The notes beneath the pieces were generated by a model. The model made no database searches, was not told the origin of the DNA, and worked only from the letters and a program-made list of their open reading frames with translations. The position numbers were made by a program, and so were the translations under genes. Shown piece after piece: positions 32,027 through 37,790 of a stretch of 37,790 nt of DNA (positions within the stretch are counted from its first letter, which is position 1; each line of letters opens with the position of its first letter). Source of the DNA: an uncultured Oscillospiraceae bacterium (GTDB lineage: Bacteria; Bacillota; Clostridia; Oscillospirales; Acutalibacteraceae); NCBI GenBank assembly GCA_900543215.1, contig UQQR01000018.1:1-37790 (forward strand). The letters run 5' to 3'.

Positions 32027-32969
32027 AAATGTATTATTATTAGGCGGCGGCGGTACCATAGGTACATATGTTGCAAAGGAATTATTGGAAATGGGATGCT
32101 CGGTAGATATAATTTGCCTTGAAGATTATACCTCTGACAATGAAAAGCTTCGTTATTTTAAATCAAATATAACCTTAGACTTTTTAAAAGGATTCCTTGC
32201 AGATAAGCATTATAACGGTATTCTGGATTTGCTTCATCATAGAGTACCAGAGGATTATATAGATTTTCATATGGTAATGGCACCAAAGACCGACCACGAA
32301 ATCTTTTTCTCTTCAATTCGTGCGCTCGGGGATGCACAGCACCCGATTACCGAAACAGCACCTACAATTTTGGATTTGGTTGATATCGGTAAATTTACCG
32401 ATGAAACCTTTATTAAAAACGATGCATACTCTATGTCAAAATCAAGATGCGAAAGATATTTGCGTATGGTTTCAAAATATAAAAACTGGACCATTATACG
32501 CCCAATGATTAATACTTCGGATAAACGTCTTGATATAGTATTACATACCTTCCATGAGGTGCTGGATATTGCCAAAAACGGTGAAGTTCTCTACCAGCCG
32601 GAGCTTTGCAAAAATGTATATGCCGGCGTTGAATGGGCAGGTAATACGGGCAAAATGATTGCCAATATAATGTTTAAGGAAGAGTGTATGGGTGAGACCT
32701 ATATGCTTTCAACAGGTCACCGTATGACCTGGGAAGATGTTGCTAATGTTTATGCAGAGCTTTTGGGTGTTAAGGTGGAATGGGTCTCTCTTAATGAATA
32801 TCGCAAGAAAACTCATAAGGGTTGGGGTGATTCATTGCTTTACGATCGCAATTATAATCGTGAAGTTGATAATACGAAGATTCTTAAAGCAACAGGTCTT
32901 ACAAAAGATGACTTTGTGCCCTTTAAGGAAGGAATAAGGCGCGAGCTTGAAAAATTAGGCGCTATTTAA
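32019..32969 (+). CDS. NAD-dependent epimerase/dehydratase (extended SDR)
   Basis: This 316-residue Rossmann enzyme has nucleotide loop LLGGGGTIGTYVAK (about 6-19), the active-site region YSMSKSRCERYLR (Tyr-x3-Lys) and TIIRPMIN. It is similar to NAD-dependent epimerases/reductases that act on sugars or sugar nucleotides. The ATG at 32019 overlaps the previous stop by eight bases, with GGAG 9 bases upstream; a GTG five codons earlier has no ribosome binding site. It is part of the same transcript, and the substrate is unknown. Confidence 0.85.
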   Translation: MNKNVLLLGGGGTIGTYVAKELLEMGCSVDIICLEDYTSDNEKLRYFKSNITLDFLKGFLADKHYNGILDLLHHRVPEDYIDFHMVMAPKTDHEIFFSSIRALGDAQHPITETAPTILDLVDIGKFTDETFIKNDAYSMSKSRCERYLRMVSKYKNWTIIRPMINTSDKRLDIVLHTFHEVLDIAKNGEVLYQPELCKNVYAGVEWAGNTGKMIANIMFKEECMGETYMLSTGHRMTWEDVANVYAELLGVKVEWVSLNEYRKKTHKGWGDSLLYDRNYNREVDNTKILKATGLTKDDFVPFKEGIRRELEKLGAI

Positions 32970-32980
32970 GGAGATTTTAG

Positions 32981-33961
32981 ATGAAAGCAATACTTGTAAA
33001 CGACGACAGAAGTTTAAGATGGGACGATGCGCCCGATCCGATTTTGGGTGATGACGATTGCCTTGTGAAAATCGAGGCGGCGGCATTAAACCGTGCGGAC
33101 CTAATGCAAAGAGAAGGGGATTATCCCCCTCCTCCGGGTTGTCCTGAATGGATGGGACTTGAAATTGCCGGAACGATTGTTGAAATCTCAGAGGGCGCAA
33201 AGGAAAAATCCAACTGGAAGATAGGGGATAAGGTCTGCGCACTTTTGGGCGGTGGCGGTTACGCACAGTATGCTAATGTTAAGTACGATATGCTTATGCC
33301 CGTACCGCAAAACTGCTCTATGGTAGAGGCGGCGGCTATTCCCGAAGCATTTGCCACCGCATATCTTAACCTATTTATTGAAGGTAAGATTAAAGAGGGT
33401 AACACACTTCTTATGAATGCCGGCGCAAGCGGTCTTGCAAGCGTTATAATACCTATGGCAAAGGCATTTGGGGTAAGGGTAATTACTACTGTACTTACAG
33501 AGGAAATAGCAGAAAATATCAAGCATTTAAATGCCGACAGGGTTGTGGTTACAACAAAGGAGGATATTTCAGAGGTTTTAAAAGAGGAACTTGAAAAGGG
33601 TCACGGCGTAGACGTTGCGATCGACTGCTTGGGCGGAGAAATAATGGGAAAGTGTATACATTACCTGACCCACGGTGCACGCTGGATAATGATAGCGGCG
33701 CTTGCGGGACAAAAAACCGAAATTGATCTTAAAAACATATATGTAAGGAATGTCCGGATTATCGGCAGTACCTTGCGTTCAAGAACTCCCGAGGTTAAGG
33801 CTGAAATATTAGCGGATTTAGTGCGCGATGTTTGGCCGAAGGTAGCAACAGGTGAAGTGAAACCGACAATTTACAAGGTATTGCCTATTACTGAGGCCGA
33901 GGCGGCTCACGATATACTCTACCGCGGCGAGAATGTGGGAAAGGTAGTTTTGACGGTATAA
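32981..33961 (+). CDS. Medium-chain NAD(P)H quinone oxidoreductase-like dehydrogenase
   Basis: The 326-residue MDR enzyme lacks zinc ligands and is of the PIG3/quinone-reductase type: LNRADLMQREGDYPPPPG (about 37-54), EIAGTIVEI, IGDKVCALLGGGGYAQY and Rossmann LMNAGASGLASVIIPMAK. It probably reduces an enone or carbonyl compound with NAD(P)H, for instance the alkene left after a beta-elimination. The ATG follows AAGGAGATTTTAG, 11 bases after the SDR gene. Confidence 0.88.
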   Translation: MKAILVNDDRSLRWDDAPDPILGDDDCLVKIEAAALNRADLMQREGDYPPPPGCPEWMGLEIAGTIVEISEGAKEKSNWKIGDKVCALLGGGGYAQYANVKYDMLMPVPQNCSMVEAAAIPEAFATAYLNLFIEGKIKEGNTLLMNAGASGLASVIIPMAKAFGVRVITTVLTEEIAENIKHLNADRVVVTTKEDISEVLKEELEKGHGVDVAIDCLGGEIMGKCIHYLTHGARWIMIAALAGQKTEIDLKNIYVRNVRIIGSTLRSRTPEVKAEILADLVRDVWPKVATGEVKPTIYKVLPITEAEAAHDILYRGENVGKVVLTV

Positions 33962-33998
33962 AAATTTGCTAAATTCCAAGTAAGAAAGGTAATAAAAA

Positions 33999-35720
33999 AT
34001 GATAGAAACAAGATTGTATCATTCGCTGATACCTATCAAGCCGGATTGTGAGCCCCAGGGTAACATATTAAATGAAGCTTTGATGTGTAAAAATCAGCCG
34101 TACTCATTTCAAATGGCATATAAAATCACCGATGTCTCGAAAACCAATGTGTTCTTTTATGTAAAATTTGAAACCGAACTGGAATTGAGCAATTATTATA
34201 TCAACTGTGTTCCTGTATTACATACCGACTATGCAAATATGGAAAAAATTGAGCCTGTCGGACTTTATCCCGATATTTTATTGCCTAAAAAAACTAATCC
34301 GCAGATTGTTAAAAAGCATTCGTACGCCGGTATGAGGTCTTATGAAAAAGACGAAAAGGTCATGCTTAAAGCATACAATGACAGCTGGCAGGCGCTTTGG
34401 ATTACTGTAAATGAAAAAGCAAAAACGGTAAAGTCCGGTGTTTATGATGTAAAAATTAAACTTTATTCAAATGATACTGACGAGCTTCTCGGTGAGTCAC
34501 AGATAAAAATAGAGGTTATAGATGAAAAATTACCGATTCAAAGCTTAATGTATACTAACTGGTTTCATCATGATTGTCTTTGTGATTATTACAATGTTGA
34601 GGTATTTACAGATAAATACTTTGAAATAATGAGTGATTATGTAGAAAAGGCAGCAAGAAACGGAATGAATATGATCCTGCTTCCAAGCTTTACTCCCGCA
34701 CTTGATACACCTGTAGGAGAAGAAAGGATGACTGTTCAGCTTACAAAGATAAAGCTTAGGGACGGGAAATATGTTTTTGACTTTTCTTTGATGAAACGCT
34801 ATATAGACATATGTCGCAGGTGCGGTATTAAGTATTTTGAGCATGCCCACTTCTTCACTCAATGGGGTGCAAAGGCGGCACCTAAAATAATTGTTGATGT
34901 TGATGGTAAGGATAAGATGCTTTTTGGTTGGCATACTAAAGCAACAAGTAAAAAATATGTTGCCTTTTTAAGGGAGTATATAACCGCCTTTAAGCAACTT
35001 ATGAAGGAAGAAAAGCTTTCGGGAAAGGTTCTTTTCCATATTTCGGATGAGCCCGAGGAGCACAATATTAAATCATATGCGGCGGCTAAAGCAACCATTG
35101 CTGATTTGCTTGAGGGCGAAATGCTCGGTGACGCTCTTTCGCTTTACGATTTTTACGAAAAGGGCTACTGTAAAATGCCGATTGTGAGCACGCACGCAAT
35201 TCATAATTTTTTGGGTAAGTGCGATAATTTATGGCATTATTATATAGGATGGGATTCTCAACAGGGTATGAGCAACCGTTTGTTGCAGGTTTCACGGGAA
35301 CGTAATAGAATGTTAGGTGTTCAGCTTTATTATCACAATATAAAAGGTTTTTTACATTGGGGATATAATTTCTATTACGGCCCTATGAGTCAGGGAATGT
35401 TTAATCCGCTGCTTGATCCCTGTGGGGGCTTTGCCGGAGCCGGCGGTTCATTTTTGGTTTATCCTGCGCCCGACGGTACGGCGTACCAGTCGGTAAGGCA
35501 AAAAATATTTGGCGAGGGTCTTATTGATATGCGCGCCTTTAAATTGCTTGAAAAGCTTGCGGATCGTGATAAAGTAGATGAAATCATATTAAAGCATTTT
35601 GGTGTTCCGAGTTTTAGAGAAAGCTCGAAAACACCCGAAGAGCATATAGAGTTTATTAATGATATTTATCATAATATAAAAAATTTCAGTAAGGAGAAAC
35701 TAAAAAATGAAAGACATTAA
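33999..35720 (+). CDS. DUF4091-containing glycosidase-like protein, cytoplasmic
   Basis: The 573-residue protein has an N-terminal beta-sandwich (about 1-170) and a barrel (about 185-490) ending in the DUF4091 block (GFLHWGYNFYYGP, FLVYPAPDGTAY). The family resembles GH123 and related hexosaminidase-type hydrolases; HISDEPEEHN carries a candidate acidic catalytic pair. There is no signal peptide, so it works inside the cell on an imported glycoside. The ATG follows AAGAAAGG. It overlaps the NagB-like gene by 14 bases, tying the two steps together: hydrolysis, then sugar-phosphate handling. Confidence 0.83.
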   Translation: MIETRLYHSLIPIKPDCEPQGNILNEALMCKNQPYSFQMAYKITDVSKTNVFFYVKFETELELSNYYINCVPVLHTDYANMEKIEPVGLYPDILLPKKTNPQIVKKHSYAGMRSYEKDEKVMLKAYNDSWQALWITVNEKAKTVKSGVYDVKIKLYSNDTDELLGESQIKIEVIDEKLPIQSLMYTNWFHHDCLCDYYNVEVFTDKYFEIMSDYVEKAARNGMNMILLPSFTPALDTPVGEERMTVQLTKIKLRDGKYVFDFSLMKRYIDICRRCGIKYFEHAHFFTQWGAKAAPKIIVDVDGKDKMLFGWHTKATSKKYVAFLREYITAFKQLMKEEKLSGKVLFHISDEPEEHNIKSYAAAKATIADLLEGEMLGDALSLYDFYEKGYCKMPIVSTHAIHNFLGKCDNLWHYYIGWDSQQGMSNRLLQVSRERNRMLGVQLYYHNIKGFLHWGYNFYYGPMSQGMFNPLLDPCGGFAGAGGSFLVYPAPDGTAYQSVRQKIFGEGLIDMRAFKLLEKLADRDKVDEIILKHFGVPSFRESSKTPEEHIEFINDIYHNIKNFSKEKLKNERH

Positions 35721-36546
35721 TTTAATTCCGCCGTCAGAGCTTGGAAAGGGCTCAAACATCAAGCTTAATGTATGTGAACATGAGGTTGATATATATTGGA
35801 AGGTTGCAATTGATGTGCTTGAGGTTATTCAGGCTAACAATGAAAAAGGCGAACCGACAATTATGGTAGTGCCCTACGGACCTTTAGGACCGTATGCAAG
35901 AATAGCAGAGCTTGTGAACAAATACCGTATTTCGCTTAAAAACTGTTGCTTTATTAATATGGATGAATATCTTAAGGATGAGCATACATACATTGACCGT
36001 GACGATCCGCTTTCCTTCCGCGGTGGTATGGATAGAACATTTTACAGCAAGGTTGATGAAGAACTTAATGTTCTACCTGAAAACCGTATTTTTCCCGAAC
36101 CCGGTAAGGAACATATTGTTATGGATAAAATCAAGGAATATGGTAAGCTTGATATGGTTTTCGGCGGAGTCGGTATAAACGGTCATTATGCCTTTAATGA
36201 GCCTGAAGATGTTTCTGTTGAGGAATTTATGAATCGGCCTACAAGGGTGCTTAAGATTACAAGAGAAACCAAAACCATAAATGCATTTATGAATTGCGGA
36301 GCAAACCTTGATGCAATTCCTGATTGGTGTATAACAGTTGGTATGAAAGAGATTTTTAATGCTAAAAAGGTTATTATGTGCATGCCCAGAGATTGGAATG
36401 CAGCAGCATTAAGAAAGGTCTTACACGGTGAAATAACCGCAAATGTACCTTGTTCTCTTTTCCAAAAGCATCCCGATGCCACACTTTATGCCGCCGCAGT
36501 AGCAACAGCATGCCCAATTCCTGAAATTCGCGTGTATAATAAATAA
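35707..36546 (+). CDS. Glucosamine-6-phosphate deaminase-like protein with altered active site
   Basis: This 279-residue NagB-fold protein keeps NMDEYL (D86), GGVGINGHYAFNEP (H160, E165) and a late VGMKEIFNAKKVIM block. In NagB the corresponding loop reads GNDGH; here the catalytic Asp position is Asn (N158). True GlcN6P deamination is therefore doubtful, and a related isomerase or lactonase role is possible. The ATG follows AAGGAGAAACTAAAAA within the end of the DUF4091 gene. It is the last gene of the operon and is followed by a terminator. Confidence 0.87.
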   Translation: MKDINLIPPSELGKGSNIKLNVCEHEVDIYWKVAIDVLEVIQANNEKGEPTIMVVPYGPLGPYARIAELVNKYRISLKNCCFINMDEYLKDEHTYIDRDDPLSFRGGMDRTFYSKVDEELNVLPENRIFPEPGKEHIVMDKIKEYGKLDMVFGGVGINGHYAFNEPEDVSVEEFMNRPTRVLKITRETKTINAFMNCGANLDAIPDWCITVGMKEIFNAKKVIMCMPRDWNAAALRKVLHGEITANVPCSLFQKHPDATLYAAAVATACPIPEIRVYNK

Positions 36547-36571
36547 TTTATAAAATAATAAAAAAACGCTG

Positions 36572-36611
36572 ATATGCCCCAAAAATTAGACAATTTTTTG
36601 GGGCATATTTT
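36572..36611 (+). terminator. Intrinsic terminator of the catabolic operon
   Basis: A perfect 14-bp stem, ATATGCCCCAAAAA (572-585) with TTTTTGGGGCATAT (595-608), closes a 9-base loop and ends in T residues, 26 bases after the last stop codon. Bases 36612-36789 show nothing else. Confidence 0.85.
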
Positions 36612-36779
36612 TATGGATAAAACAGTAAGAAAATCCTTATTGATACGATTATGACTTTAGAATGTATAAACTGTTGTTAAGGTCAAGTGGAGTCGAAATT
36701 TAAGTAAATGTCAACAATTATACAAATTTTTAACTACAAAAATGCAATAATAAATGTCACGAAAATTTTATAATTATAA

Positions 36780-36823
36780 ATAATCAAAAGAACTGCCGCA
36801 AGCAATTAAGCTTACAGCAGTTC
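36780..36823 (-). terminator. Intrinsic terminator of the AraC-family gene
   Basis: On the minus strand GAACTGC...GCAGTTC form the outer stem and TAAGC/GCTTG the inner one, with a small internal loop and a CTTTTGATT tail. It lies 53 bases after the regulator stop. Confidence 0.65.
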
Positions 36824-36876
36824 GTCCTTTGTAAGAAACTATTAGCAAAAAACCGTGCATATTGTAGTAGCGTATA

Positions 36877-37680
36877 TTATACTTCTTCCCGGGTGAGGTA
36901 ATTTTTAGGGGATACACCGCATCGATTTTTAAATGTTCTGGAAAAGTACTGCGGGTCGGAAAAACCGCTTGTAAGAGCAATTTCCTGTATATTTGTCTTG
37001 CCGGATTTAAGCAAGGCCTTTGCGTGATTTATACGAAGGTTAGTAAGATATTCCGTAAATGGTATTTTGGTAAGCTTTGAAAAAGCTGAGGAGAGGTATT
37101 TTGGGCTGTAATGGTATTTTTCGCTAACTGATTTCAGACTTAATAAAGGGTCAGTGTAATTATTATCAACATACTGCTTAAGTAAAAGTATGTTATTACT
37201 TGCCTTTACTTTTATATTTTCTTCAAGCTTTTTGCACAGAAAGGAAAAGGTATATAAAATTAACGATTCGCACTTTAAATCAATATTATTGTCAGTAGTG
37301 GTGTTAAATGCCTCTATCCAATGCTTGGTAATGAATGAAAACCCGTTGTAAACAGGTTCTTTATAGCTTATATCAAGTCTTTCAAATAAACCGGATGAGC
37401 GCAGACCTATAAAGCTAATGTATATATATTGAAGATTATTACGGTTTTCAATGTAATACGGCTTGGAGGAAAACGTTAAAAATAAATCGCCCTCGTTTAA
37501 AGTGAAATTCTTGTTTAAGGTATGCAGTACACCGCTACCCGAGGTAACAATATACAGAGCATGAGAGGCAGAGGTAATAAACGATTGCCTGAATTCACAT
37601 CTTTTTTCATAAACAAAATTAATTATATTGATGTTTTCGATAGGACGATCGGATTTTACAAATTTACAAATATTATCCAT
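36877..37680 (-). CDS. AraC-family transcriptional regulator
   Basis: This 267-residue regulator has an N-terminal cupin-like sensor domain (about 10-140; VTSGSGVLHTLNKNFTLNEGD) and a C-terminal pair of helix-turn-helix motifs (about 165-262; LKSVSEKYHYSPKYLSSAFS, IQEIALTSGFSDPQYFSRTF) with the family tail GVSPKNYL. The start at 37680 is set by TAGGAGG seven bases upstream; a longer in-frame start is inside the promoter. It is convergent with the catabolic operon, and its upstream DNA is duplicated at the head of that operon. It is therefore the likely activator of the operon and of whatever lies to the right of the window. Confidence 0.92.
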   Translation of the reverse strand: MDNICKFVKSDRPIENINIINFVYEKRCEFRQSFITSASHALYIVTSGSGVLHTLNKNFTLNEGDLFLTFSSKPYYIENRNNLQYIYISFIGLRSSGLFERLDISYKEPVYNGFSFITKHWIEAFNTTTDNNIDLKCESLILYTFSFLCKKLEENIKVKASNNILLLKQYVDNNYTDPLLSLKSVSEKYHYSPKYLSSAFSKLTKIPFTEYLTNLRINHAKALLKSGKTNIQEIALTSGFSDPQYFSRTFKNRCGVSPKNYLTREEV

Positions 37681-37684
37681 AATA

Positions 37685-37790
37685 TAACCTCCTAACTCTT
37701 GTGTTAATTTATCATACATTTTTGGTTAAGTCAACACATATATGGAAAAAATACAAATACATGTGGATATATTGCATTTACTGTCCTTTT
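37685..37790 (+). repeat. Right copy of the duplicated regulatory region (runs to the window end)
   Basis: This copy matches 20396-20501 apart from single-base changes and a missing 5-bp TATCA unit. Here it separates the AraC-family start (37680) from whatever lies beyond 37790. The rightward half should carry the operator and promoter of another operon outside the window, perhaps transporters or secreted hydrolases. Confidence 0.85.
37706..37734 (-). promoter_or_regulatory. Promoter of the AraC-family gene
   Basis: On the minus strand TTGACT (37729-37734), exactly 17 bases and TAAATT (37706-37711). It lies about 26 bases before the regulator's start codon and within the duplicated block, so autoregulation is likely. 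Confidence 0.65.

Overview
The window looks like a low-GC Gram-positive anaerobe of the class Clostridia, probably a gut Oscillospiraceae/Lachnospiraceae-type organism. The evidence is AT-rich spacers, strong AGGAGG-type ribosome binding sites, frequent TTG/GTG starts, a class I c-di-GMP riboswitch, a TnpV-type transposon remnant and a CD1871A-family CXXC peptide. No species can be named from the sequence alone.

Region 1 (1-2300) is a recombination-prone edge. It holds the 3' half of a tRNA-Gln gene, which looks like an attachment-site remnant, two terminators, short repeats, a gene fragment and a 280-residue tyrosine recombinase. Immediately after the recombinase lie two perfect 21-bp inverted repeats flanking 228 bp. 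Inside is a well-formed sigma-A promoter that now points back toward the recombinase and would point at the next gene after inversion. I read this as a candidate phase-variable promoter switch.

Region 2 (2300-13500) is a c-di-GMP circuit and a surface-polymer operon. A membrane diguanylate cyclase (2314-3387) is followed by a promoter, a c-di-GMP-I riboswitch and an intrinsic terminator. Downstream are eight tightly packed genes: VTC-domain protein, DUF4956 membrane protein, CotH-like kinase, extracytoplasmic glycosidase-like protein, HEAT-repeat membrane protein, processive family 2 glycosyltransferase, DivIVA-like coiled coil, and a sensor with an apparently active EAL phosphodiesterase domain. 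Production, sensing and destruction of c-di-GMP are therefore encoded around one putative exopolysaccharide machine.

Region 3 (13600-14870) is a scar with a TnpV gene, a small partner gene, a terminator and a broken Big_2 surface-domain fragment. Region 4 (14867-18890) is a redox module. An OmpR-family two-component system is divergent from a CXXC peptide, a polyferredoxin membrane protein and a TlpA-like thioredoxin lipoprotein, with an inverted repeat centred between the two promoters.

Region 5 (18912-20395) is an IS3-family element whose transposase carries an in-frame stop.

Region 6 (20396-37790) is a 16-gene, one-direction catabolic island. It encodes two Gfo/Idh/MocA oxidoreductases, an FSA-type transaldolase, a SIS isomerase, two YjbQ proteins, a triosephosphate-isomerase-like protein, an arabinose-isomerase-like protein, an amidohydrolase, an FGGY kinase, an acetyltransferase, a metallo-beta-lactamase-fold hydrolase, a type I dehydroquinase-like protein, an SDR, a medium-chain reductase, a DUF4091 protein and a NagB-like protein with a changed catalytic residue. 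An AraC-family regulator follows on the opposite strand. The island is bracketed by two near-identical copies of a roughly 100-bp regulatory region. The left copy is cut by the IS exactly where a regulator gene would start. The substrate is not recognisable, and no transporter or secreted hydrolase lies in the window.
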